Below are positions 1-7,294 of a DNA stretch of 12,990 bases, in pieces. Both the position numbers and the translations under genes were made by a program. Positions within the stretch are counted from its first letter, which is position 1. Each line of letters opens with the position of its first letter. Source of the DNA: Fidelibacterota bacterium (GTDB taxonomy: Bacteria; Fidelibacterota; UBA2242; B5-G15). The notes below the pieces were generated by a model that ran no database searches, was not told the DNA's origin, and saw only the letters and a list, made by a program, of their open reading frames with translations. The stretch lies in assembly GCA_003645825.1 (NCBI GenBank), contig QNCQ01000022.1, forward strand, positions 1 through 12,990, in the 5' to 3' direction.

Positions 1-81
1 ATCAATCATTTCCTCTGCGGTAACAACCACAGCCTTTCCACGCTTAATTTTCTCATTAATCTCCTGGATGGTCTTTGCCAT
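1..81 (-). CDS. Homocysteine biosynthesis protein, DUF39 family (partial, N-terminus only)
   Basis: Only the first 27 codons are in the window; the gene runs off the left edge. The visible peptide begins MAKTIQEINEKIKRG and continues KAVVVTAEEMID. This matches the conserved start of DUF39 proteins as I remember them (a T-I-x-E-I-N-E-K-I block, then A-V-V-V-T-A-E-E-M). The family is linked to assimilation of sulfide into homocysteine from aspartate semialdehyde, first shown in methanogens and also present in many anaerobic bacteria. The ATG at 79-81 is preceded on the minus strand by a GAGGT Shine-Dalgarno about 8 bases upstream, which supports the start. The catalytic part is outside the window, so the call rests on a short N-terminal match. 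The gene is divergent from the decayed region to its right. Confidence 0.55.
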   Translation of the reverse strand, partial: MAKTIQEINEKIKRGKAVVVTAEEMID

Positions 82-217
82 ATATCTAACCTCTTCAGCA
101 CATTTAAATTAACCTGGAAATTATTAATTTTTAGCTAAGTTGAAAATATAAAACACGCATCGAGAACCTATCCAGACTACACCAATTTCGTTACAGTTCC
201 CAGAATTCCCCGAAGCT

Positions 218-653
218 TTGCTATGCTCTACCCTAAAACGGCATTACTCCCTGACACACCAGCCTTTCCTCAATATCATAACCCGATTGTTGGATTTTTT
301 ACAGGATATGGAATGTATCAATCACTTTCAGCTTTTATTCAAAATACTTCTCTTCTTCGCTGGCCCCGCAAAAATATACGATGAGCATGAAAAAAAACTG
401 GCAGAAGCCACCATTATGTCACAAAGAGGCTGAAAACCTTGATACTATACTTCTATGTGATGGAGCAGATTCTATTGAACAGATAGGTCATAAAGTAGGG
501 GTAAAATTAAACAAAGAGAATCCTAATCAAGCCAGAATTTGTCACCCTCTGTTTTTACCCAGATTTAACAACAGCTACTCAAGTCTGGATGGTAAACAGT
601 TTTTAAGCTCTAACACATCATGGCTCTTAAGTATTCTGGGAGAAATATTTTGA
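218..653 (+). pseudogene. Decayed 3' end of a hybrid sensor histidine kinase (copy A: ATPase tail plus receiver)
   Basis: No intact gene is visible, but pieces in shifting frames line up in order with the C-terminal half of a hybrid histidine kinase. Around 264-300 the reading HQPFLNIITRLLDF resembles FEPFFTT followed by GTGLGL of the ATP lid and G2 box. About 303-353, in the next frame, TGYGMYQSLSAFIQNTS follows the usual T-V-Y-G-I-V-K-Q-S-G-G-F-I. About 371-408 AKIYDEHEKKLAEA resembles the K-I-Y-L-P end of the ATPase domain and an acidic linker. About 438-510 DTILLCDGADSIEQIGHKV resembles a receiver's first strand and helix. About 565-585 FNNSYS resembles F-T-S-G-Y-S, and 594-650 contains KQF, then ILGEIF, like K-P-F and I-R-E-I-L. 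The middle of the receiver, with the phosphoacceptor Asp, appears deleted. The kinase N-terminus cannot fit before the neighbouring gene at 81, so only a 3' fragment is left. The homology is read by eye across frameshifts. Confidence 0.5.
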
Positions 654-784
654 ACAAAACGTGCCGGTTTTGTCTATTTAGCTTATTATAGTTCTAAAAT
701 TTGCCATGTACATATGCCCTTTACAAATTCACCGGGGTACTCTTTTTTTAATTATCACCTACAGTTTGCTAAAAGTGAGCCTTT

Positions 785-1457
785 TTAAGAATCCTACCAC
801 TATATCCTTCTACATCAAATTTTCACCCTCAAATAATACAATTTTTTCGTGGGGTGACCAGGCCAGTAAGCACCAAAAAACCTTTACATTATCAAACAAT
901 AATATGAAATTAACATCGGGAGCTTTTGCATGAGTTCATGTTCAGTTCTTAACAAGCTTTTAGTTCCCGCTTTTCTTTTTCACGTTACCTGTACTACTCC
1001 TATCTCCGCAAACCCTTATAAAATAAAGCTCAGGTATCTTAATGTCCCAGTACTGAAATTACCTGTCCAAACTACATGCATCTACAAAGATCATTCGGTT
1101 TTAGAAAAAACACTTCTTACAGAAGATGATGAAAATTCTGTTTGTAAAACAGCTTTAGAAACTCTCCGAACCCCTCTTACAACAGCAAAAGATGGTGCTA
1201 AAGTTTTAACAATACGTGACCAAACGAAACGGGATTTTGATCCTAAAATTACCGACGTCATAATACCAGAAATCAACAGGATAAAAACGCACGAAATGGT
1301 AAAGGAAAGATTTCCACAGATCAAAATACTTTTTACATCGAGATATTCAAAGGAACAAATCACATGTAATGGCAAGTTTGCTGATAAGATCAAATTCTTA
1401 CCTAAACCACACCTGTCAAAGAAAATACGAGAAATTCTCGATAAGCAAATTACTTGA
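785..1457 (+). pseudogene. Decayed 3' end of a second hybrid histidine kinase (copy B), receiver well preserved
   Basis: The last part, an open frame from 930 (175 codons), holds a clear receiver domain from about residue 60. TLLTEDDE carries the acidic pocket (D66, D67), ITDVIIPE the phosphoacceptor (D109), LFTSRYS the conserved Thr (T136), and KFLPKP the Lys (K159); IREILDK closes the last helix. Two loops are shortened and the usual Gly of N-G-I and S-G-Y are Arg. Upstream, frame 1 reads ISFYIKFSPS and TIF (785-845), resembling S-D-T-G-x-G-M-S-P-E and H-I-F. About 868-930 it reads SKHQKTFTLS, then SGAFA, resembling G-K-G-T-G-L-G-L-S and S-G-G-F-I. A TGA (931-933) follows where W of W-V-Y is expected, then VH. 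KIKLRYLNVPV (about 1020-1052) resembles K-I-Y-L-P and a linker. The kinase N-terminus is missing. No good ribosome site precedes 930. An alternative is a small expressed single-receiver protein, but the upstream remains argue for decay. Confidence 0.7.
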
Positions 1458-1471
1458 ATTTTATAAGATAT

Positions 1472-1479
1472 AAGGAGGT
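1472..1479 (+). promoter_or_regulatory. Strong ribosome binding site of the tricorn protease gene
   Basis: AAGGAGGT is a near-perfect Shine-Dalgarno. It is 7 bases from the ATG at 1487 and abuts an earlier ATG at 1480. Only the 1487 start has proper spacing and opens the long frame with a signal peptide, so it decides the start. Confidence 0.85.
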
Positions 1480-1486
1480 ATGAAAA

Positions 1487-4400
1487 ATGAGACGGAAAAG
1501 AACTTTGCTGATGGTTCTCTTTGTCCTTATTTGCCATGTCTCAGCCCAGGAAGTACAAAAGGAGGCAAGGCTTTTGAGATTCCCCGCCATCTACGACGAC
1601 AAAATCGTTTTCTGCTACGCAGGAGACCTGTACATAGTATCTTCAGATGGAGGAACGGCTCGAAAACTAACTTCTGACATTGGGTATGAAATGTTTCCCC
1701 GATTCTCTCCCGATGGCAAATGGATAGCCTTCACAGGACAGTATGATGGAAATACAGAAGTCTACCTAATGCCAGCAGACGGGGGCATTCCCAAAAGATT
1801 AACCTATACCGCTACCCTCCCCCGCGATGATGTTTCTGATCGCATGGGTCCAAACAACATAGTGATGACATGGACAAATACTACAAACAAGATCGTGTTT
1901 CGATCAAGAATGCATTCGTTCAACCCATTCATAGGACAATTATACACGGTAGACGTAGAAGGTAATATGCCTGAAGAACTTCCACTTCCAAGAGGTGGGT
2001 TTTGTTCATTCTCTCCTGATGATAAAAAGTTGGCTTATAACCGTATATTCAGAGAGTTCAGAACCTGGAAGCGGTACCGTGGTGGAATGGCAGACGTCAT
2101 CTGGATATACGATTTTACCACGAAAAAGACGATAAACATAACAAACAATGAAGCCCAGGACATCATTCCAATGTGGCATGGTGATAAAATATATTTCCTA
2201 TCAGATCGAGATAAAAACAAAAGGATGAACCTCTATGTATACGATTTGAAAACAAAAGAAACAAAACAGCTTACTTACTTCACCGATTTTGATATCAAAT
2301 TCCCCTCTATTGGGAAAAATGCAATAGTATTTGAATACGGAGGATACATCTACAAGTATGATCTCAACACTGGCGAATGCAAAAAAGTCCCAGTTTATAT
2401 TAGAGACGATATGTGCATTGGAAGAGACAAACTCATCAACGTGAAGGATTACATCACATCCTTTGATATTTCTCCGGATGGAAAAAGGGCAGTATTTTGC
2501 GCCAGGGGAGACATTTTTACTCTACCAGAAAAAGATGGCATCACTAGAAACCTAATAAGAACACCCGGGGTTCACGAAAGAGATCCCGTGTGGTCACCTG
2601 ATGGCAAATGGATAGCCTTCATTTCAGATAAGACTGGCGAAGACGAAATATACATCGTCCCTCAGGATGGTAAACTTCCCCCAAAACAGATAACCCGGAA
2701 CGCTGAGACGTACAAATACAAAATCCTCTGGTCCCCCGATTCCAGAAAACTACTATGGTCCGATAGAAGGCAAAGATTAAGATTCGTAGACATTTCAACT
2801 GGCAAAATCACAGATGTAGACCAATCCGATGTATGGGAAATCCGGGACTATTCTTGGTCGCCTGACAGTAAGTGGATAGCCTATTCCAAAACCGAAGAAA
2901 ACGATATGAATAAAATATATGTCTACTCCCTCGCACAAAATAAAAAATATGAAATTACCGAAGGGTGGTATAGCTCCTACTCCCCCATCTTCAGCGATGA
3001 CGGAAAGTATATTGTCTTTATATCAAACAGGGAATTTAAACCAATATACAGTTGGACAGAGTGGAATCATGCTTACATTGATATGGCGAAAATTTTCCTT
3101 GTACTCTTGACGAAAGATACTGTAAATCCTTTTAAACCCGAAAACGATGAAGTACAGATAAAAACCTCTAAATCTTCAGGAAAATCCAAAAAAACAAAAA
3201 AACAAAAGGACAAGGAAAAGCTTATAAAAATAGACTTTGATGGAATAAAAGACCGGATTGTATCACTGCCGATAAAAGCTTCCCGTTACAGAAACATTTC
3301 ATTCGTAGACAATAAAATCTACTATATCAGAAAAGGTTTCGCAGATGAAAAACCGATCCTCCTTATGTATGATTTGAACAAAAAAGAAGAAAAACAACTT
3401 GGACATGCATCCAGCTATGTGATTTCCTTTGACCAAAAGAAAATGCTGGTGAAAATAAAAGACTCATACGGTATTATAGATCTTCCCAAATCTCAAGTAA
3501 AAATAGAAAAACCGCTAAATCTTGATAATCTGGTTGTTAAGCTCAACCGCAAGAAAGAATGGGAGCAGATTTACAATGAATGTTGGAGGCAAATGAGAGA
3601 ATACTTTTATGCTCCCAACATGCATGGAGTAAACTGGGAAGATATAAAGGAAAGATATAAACCCCTGGTTAAATATGTTAATCACAGAGCCGATTTAACT
3701 TACATTATAGGAGAAATGATAGGCGAACTAAACGTTGGCCACACCTATGTAGGAGGAGGAGACTACCCAAAACCCAAGAGAATAAAACTCGGGCTTTTAG
3801 GTGCTCAATTTGAGAAAGATAAAAAAACCGGATTTTTTATAATCAAGAAAATTTTGAAAGGGGTGCCATGGGACAAGGAGCTCAAATCACCCCTTATGGA
3901 ACCTGAAGTAAACGCGAAGGAAGGAGAGTATGTGATAGCCATCGACGGGATAAAAACTGATACGGTAAATAATATCTACAAACTCCTCGTAGGTAAAGCT
4001 GACAAACAGGTAAAGATAACCCTTAATTCAAAACCATCAACTACTGGTTCACGGGAAGTGATAGTTGTTCCAATTGCTGACGAATCGAAGTTGTACTATT
4101 ATAACTGGGTACAAAGAAATATTGAAATAGTAAATAAAAAGACAAATGGAAAAGTAGGATATGTACATATACCTGATATGAGCGTCGAAGGACTCAATGA
4201 GTTTGTTAAACACTACTATCCCCAGATAACTAAGAAAGCTCTGATTGTGGATGTAAGAGGAAACGGTGGAGGAAATGTTTCTCCAATGATAATTGAAAGA
4301 CTAAGGCGGGAAATAGCAATGATAACCATAGCAAGGAACACAAAACCCTCACCAAATCCAGATGGCATGATTTGGGGGCCTATGGTGTGTCTATGCGATG

Positions 4401-4750
4401 AATATTCGGCCTCCGATGGTGACATATTCACCTATAGGTTCAAACACTATAAGCTTGGTAAAGTTATAGGAAAAAGAACATGGGGCGGGGTCGTAGGTAT
4501 TAGATCAAGCTTACCTCTCGTGGATGGCGGCCAGCTATACAAACCAGAATTCTCAAGGTACGACGTGGAGGGCAAAAAATGGATAATCGAAGGACACGGA
4601 GTAGAACCGGACATATATGTTGACAATGATCCAGCTCTCGAATACCAGGGGATAGATCAACAGTTAAACAAAGCCATTGAAGTCATTTTAGATGAGCTAA
4701 AAACAAATGAAAAACAAGTGCCTCCACCTCCACCCTACCCTGAAAGGTAA
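1487..4750 (+). CDS. Secreted tricorn-type protease (peptidase family S41)
   Basis: This 1087-residue protein matches the tricorn architecture over its full length. Residues 1-20 are a Sec signal peptide (MRRKR, hydrophobic stretch, then V-S-A before Gln), so the enzyme should act in the periplasm or outside, unlike the cytoplasmic archaeal tricorn. Residues of about 25-540 are beta-propeller repeats of the TolB/WD-like kind, with recurring S-P-D-G/S-K-W-I-A blades. A Lys-rich linker lies near 555-575. The C1 region follows, then a PDZ domain at about 765-860 and the S41 catalytic core. Catalytic candidates are H752 (in GHTYVGGG), nucleophile S976 (in YSASDGD) and E1035 (in EGHGVEPD). Their spacing agrees with H746, S965 and E1023 of Thermoplasma tricorn. 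The tail is proline-rich (VPPPPPYPER), which is usual for bacterial members. Tricorns are thought to cut oligopeptides; the substrate here is unknown. The gene stands alone, with its own ribosome site and terminator. Confidence 0.95.
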   Translation: MRRKRTLLMVLFVLICHVSAQEVQKEARLLRFPAIYDDKIVFCYAGDLYIVSSDGGTARKLTSDIGYEMFPRFSPDGKWIAFTGQYDGNTEVYLMPADGGIPKRLTYTATLPRDDVSDRMGPNNIVMTWTNTTNKIVFRSRMHSFNPFIGQLYTVDVEGNMPEELPLPRGGFCSFSPDDKKLAYNRIFREFRTWKRYRGGMADVIWIYDFTTKKTINITNNEAQDIIPMWHGDKIYFLSDRDKNKRMNLYVYDLKTKETKQLTYFTDFDIKFPSIGKNAIVFEYGGYIYKYDLNTGECKKVPVYIRDDMCIGRDKLINVKDYITSFDISPDGKRAVFCARGDIFTLPEKDGITRNLIRTPGVHERDPVWSPDGKWIAFISDKTGEDEIYIVPQDGKLPPKQITRNAETYKYKILWSPDSRKLLWSDRRQRLRFVDISTGKITDVDQSDVWEIRDYSWSPDSKWIAYSKTEENDMNKIYVYSLAQNKKYEITEGWYSSYSPIFSDDGKYIVFISNREFKPIYSWTEWNHAYIDMAKIFLVLLTKDTVNPFKPENDEVQIKTSKSSGKSKKTKKQKDKEKLIKIDFDGIKDRIVSLPIKASRYRNISFVDNKIYYIRKGFADEKPILLMYDLNKKEEKQLGHASSYVISFDQKKMLVKIKDSYGIIDLPKSQVKIEKPLNLDNLVVKLNRKKEWEQIYNECWRQMREYFYAPNMHGVNWEDIKERYKPLVKYVNHRADLTYIIGEMIGELNVGHTYVGGGDYPKPKRIKLGLLGAQFEKDKKTGFFIIKKILKGVPWDKELKSPLMEPEVNAKEGEYVIAIDGIKTDTVNNIYKLLVGKADKQVKITLNSKPSTTGSREVIVVPIADESKLYYYNWVQRNIEIVNKKTNGKVGYVHIPDMSVEGLNEFVKHYYPQITKKALIVDVRGNGGGNVSPMIIERLRREIAMITIARNTKPSPNPDGMIWGPMVCLCDEYSASDGDIFTYRFKHYKLGKVIGKRTWGGVVGIRSSLPLVDGGQLYKPEFSRYDVEGKKWIIEGHGVEPDIYVDNDPALEYQGIDQQLNKAIEVILDELKTNEKQVPPPPPYPER

Positions 4751-4774
4751 AGCATAGAAAAACACCAAGACCTG

Positions 4775-4807
4775 AAAAGCCACCCGGTTTTAAAGGGTGG
4801 CTTTTTT
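4775..4807. terminator. Rho-independent terminator, probably bidirectional
   Basis: The stem GCCACCC (4779-4785) pairs with GGGTGGC (4795-4801) around a 9-base loop and is followed by six T. The four A before the stem extend the pairing and act as a T tract on the other strand. The element lies 25 bases past the tricorn stop and 18 bases past the end of the minus-strand msrA, so it can end both transcripts. Confidence 0.9.
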
Positions 4808-4824
4808 ATTAGCGATTTTATGTA

Positions 4825-5581
4825 TCAATCAAAAATTCTCCTCCGGACGTGGCAGTACGGGAGATTCCCCGCTTTTCCATAATAGTCCTGATGATAATCC
4901 TCAGCAATCCAAAATCTGCCAGCCCTTTCCAGCCTGGTAGCCACGTCATAACCCTTGCTCTTCAGAAGTCCTATATATTTTTCCGCAATCTGCCGCTGTT
5001 CGTCATTCAGATAAAATATATAAGAAAGATACTGACTTCCAATATCCGGCCCCTGACCATCCTTTTGGGTAAAGTCATGTATTTCAAAAAAGACTCTGAC
5101 TAACCTTTCATAGTTTGTCACCCGGGAGGTCATAAAGAACATGCACAGCTTCTTTGTGACCAGTTGTACCAGATTTAACCTTCTCATACGAGGGATTATG
5201 TTTCGTACCTCCACAGTACCCTACCCTCGTATATACAATCCCTACCACCTTTCTAAACTGATATTCCACTCCCCAAAAACATCCACATGCAAAAATGGCA
5301 TCTTTAAAATATTTTTCGAAAATCTCCGGCAACACAGAAATTATCCCTCCTCCATCAATGATATAAGTCTTGTCCCCGTTTTCTCTTTTTACGCTGCCCA
5401 ACAATCCCCCACAATTTTTACACAAAACTCCTTCTCCCCTAATCTGAGCCGAACCTGGCAGTAGTTTTCTTATGTTCAACAAACCAGAACTTTCACTAAC
5501 TACTCCTTCTTCATTAAAAATCGCCTGCCTACACCGACCACAAACAAAAACTCTACCGTACTTAAAACGTGTATAATCCAT
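4825..5581 (-). pseudogene. msrA: Methionine sulfoxide reductase A with N-terminal MsrB-like zinc domain, frameshifted
   Basis: Two overlapping frames together encode one MsrA of about 251 residues. The first (5581 to 5108, 157 codons) carries the catalytic motif GCFWG (C101), then GYCGG and GHKEAV. The second supplies the rest: NYERLVRVFFEIHDFTQ, QGPDIGSQY, DYHQDYYGK and a final YC that could be the resolving Cys. Dropping one base in the minus-strand GGG (plus 5121-5123) joins them with the normal spacing between Y-D and N-Y-E. The total length (757) is one base over a multiple of three. Before MsrA, residues 1-85 contain CGRC (14-17) and CKNC (54-57), then GGLLGSV and TYIIDGGG. This resembles a shrunken MsrB fold, but the catalytic Cys of the R-Y-C-I-N-S motif is replaced (Y-I-I-D). 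MsrA reduces methionine-S-sulfoxide. Whether this is a real mutation or a sequence error cannot be told here. GAGGTGAGG before ATG 5581 is a good ribosome site. Confidence 0.85.
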
Positions 5582-5605
5582 ATCCTCACCTCTTCACACA
5601 TCTAT

Positions 5606-5620
5606 ATCTATTTTATAGAT
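5606..5620. promoter_or_regulatory. Short inverted repeat in the msrA leader, possible operator
   Basis: ATCTAT (5606-5611), TTT, ATAGAT (5615-5620) is a perfect 6-3-6 dyad lying 25 bases upstream of the msrA start. On the minus strand it includes TATAAA, which could be a -10 element, so a regulator bound here would block transcription. In DNA this AT-rich such a dyad can occur by chance. The rest of the 204-base divergent spacer holds only weak promoter-like stretches, for example TATAAA at 5757-5762 upstream of the operon on the plus strand. Confidence 0.25.
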
Positions 5621-5785
5621 AAAAATACAAACTTCAAACTCAACATAGAGCCCTCAACTTTAAAGCTTTCTCGAACATTTCCCATAAAGTTCTGCATAAA
5701 TTCGCAACGAGCGAGAGAATTTTCTTTATTATCACTTTGTATTTTACCCCAGTTCTTATAAATTCTATGTGTCTATTTAGAGAAT

Positions 5786-7294
5786 ATGAATCTTACAAAA
5801 GCATCACAAAAAATAATCAAAGTTACCACCCTGGTAATTTTCACAGGTAATCTCTTGGGATCTATTATCGACCCGGACATCGCTCCTAATATTACACTCT
5901 CTCAGGAAGCCTGGCTTACGGGAAGACTTGATTCTGCCTTCATTCTATACCTCACAGAGCTTGATACAGCAATCTATACAAAGCCTACTATATACTACAA
6001 TCTCGCCTATCTCTCTTACCTTAAGGGGGATACAGAAAAAACCACCTTCTTTATTGAAAAATCCCTTTCCGAAAACAAAAATTTTGGACCGGCTCTTTTT
6101 CTCTATGGCCTACTTCAACTCAAAAGAAATGATTTTTCTAAAGCCTTACGTCTTCTATCGAAAGCCTCAATCCACTATTCCTTCCGCGAATATCCGGAAT
6201 ATTACTTAGGATTAATCCAACTTAAAAAGGGAGAACCTCTCAAAGCGCTAAGACACTTCAAGAGAGCTCTAAGATTGAATAAAAAATTTACAAGAACTTA
6301 CCCTCAAATGGCCAAAACATACCTGCTACTGGGAGATACAGCAAAGGCAGAAAACGTTCTTCTTGACGGGTTAAGCCATTCCTACGATGCCGAAATACTA
6401 CTTTCTCTTGGAGACCTATATAGTTCTCTGGGAAACGAAAGAAAAGCAAAGAAGTATTACGGTCTGTTCGTCTACTTTTTCCCATACCATCCCTCGTACC
6501 AGCGAGTTACTGAATGGCTAAATTCGCACGGGGTAGAAAACCCATATACAACCGACTTTTCGCCTCCTCCTGAAAGAAATCCAGAAGATAGATTTTTCCC
6601 TATAGGTGAAGAAAAGCTTTACAATGTCTTTTTCGGGCCAATCAAATCAGGTGAGCTTTACACTAAAATTGCTGACACATTAAACTTCAATGGTATCGAT
6701 GTTTACAAAGTATATTTTAGCATCGACTCTAACCCTGCTCTTGCATTCATAGCTACAGTACACAGCGACTATATAACTTACCTTGATCAAAACTCTAAAC
6801 TGGCGGTCAGACATTTCCTTCACACGCGGGAAAACAAAATTATTAACGAGAAAATATATGATTTTGACAGAAAAAATGGAAAATTTATATGCAGAGTTGT
6901 CCAAAAAGACGGGCATATCCAGTATATTGAAAAATGGCTACCCCGGTATACCACTGATGGAACTTCCATTTTATTTTATGCCAGACAGCTTGTAAAGGAA
7001 AAAAGGAATGAAAGAGTAATGACGATCATCGACGAAAACTTCGTGGTATCCGACATAAACTTCACCGGAAAATTCGAACCGGTGGAACACAACGATACCG
7101 TAGAAATGGGAATCCTTATCACCGGGAAAAACCACTACAAAGGCATTCTGGGATTTACCGGTAATTTTCGGGGGTGGTTCAGAAACAACCACACATATCT
7201 TCCCATCCAGGCAGACTTCGAAATCTGGGTTGGGAGAATTTTAATAAAAATGGGAAGTCAGCTGGAGCTAAAACTAAGAAAATTTGCAAGATGA
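5786..7294 (+). CDS. Exported TPR protein with C-terminal DUF3108 domain
   Basis: The protein has 502 residues. Residues 1-27 are a basic then hydrophobic export signal. About 36-240 hold five or six TPR-like helix pairs, with the typical spacing of small residues and A-L/A-x-x-x-x-x-K-A-L blocks (YYNLAYLSYLKGDTEKTTFF, LKALRHFKRALRLNKKF, LLSLGDLYSSLGNERKAKKY). After a Pro-rich hinge (about 255-270), residues 271-500 match DUF3108, a beta-rich domain of envelope proteins. It opens with FPIGEEKLYNVFFGPIKSGE and closes with a W-x-x-x-x-x-x-x-L-P-I-x-A strand. TPRs bind proteins, so a partner in the envelope is likely; DUF3108 has no established reaction. The stop overlaps the start of tatT in ATGA (7291-7294), so the two are translationally coupled. 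It is the first gene of the TRAP operon. The ribosome site is weak (AGAGA just before ATG). Confidence 0.85.
   Translation: MNLTKASQKIIKVTTLVIFTGNLLGSIIDPDIAPNITLSQEAWLTGRLDSAFILYLTELDTAIYTKPTIYYNLAYLSYLKGDTEKTTFFIEKSLSENKNFGPALFLYGLLQLKRNDFSKALRLLSKASIHYSFREYPEYYLGLIQLKKGEPLKALRHFKRALRLNKKFTRTYPQMAKTYLLLGDTAKAENVLLDGLSHSYDAEILLSLGDLYSSLGNERKAKKYYGLFVYFFPYHPSYQRVTEWLNSHGVENPYTTDFSPPPERNPEDRFFPIGEEKLYNVFFGPIKSGELYTKIADTLNFNGIDVYKVYFSIDSNPALAFIATVHSDYITYLDQNSKLAVRHFLHTRENKIINEKIYDFDRKNGKFICRVVQKDGHIQYIEKWLPRYTTDGTSILFYARQLVKEKRNERVMTIIDENFVVSDINFTGKFEPVEHNDTVEMGILITGKNHYKGILGFTGNFRGWFRNNHTYLPIQADFEIWVGRILIKMGSQLELKLRKFAR

Noticed and set aside
706..933. Plus-strand 75-codon open frame as a separate small gene
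   Set aside because: Its second half reads as eroded ATPase-domain motifs ending in TGA where Trp is expected, and it has no ribosome site; it is treated as part of copy B.
218..1457. Copies A and B as duplicates of the hybrid kinase at the right end of the window
   Set aside because: Their recognisable words (S-G-G-F-I-W-V-like, T-I-L-L-x-E-D-D-E-N) differ from those of the intact kinase (HGGYIDVESE, FIMIVEDEG), so they derive from another member of the family.
1091..1537. Minus-strand open frame of 148 codons
   Set aside because: It is the antisense shadow of the copy B receiver and of the tricorn start; the plus strand carries the recognisable motifs.
7174..7290. Longer N-terminus for the TatT gene
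   Set aside because: It would overlap the end of the TPR-DUF3108 gene by over 100 bases and bury the lipoprotein signal; ATG 7291 gives a clean signal sequence.
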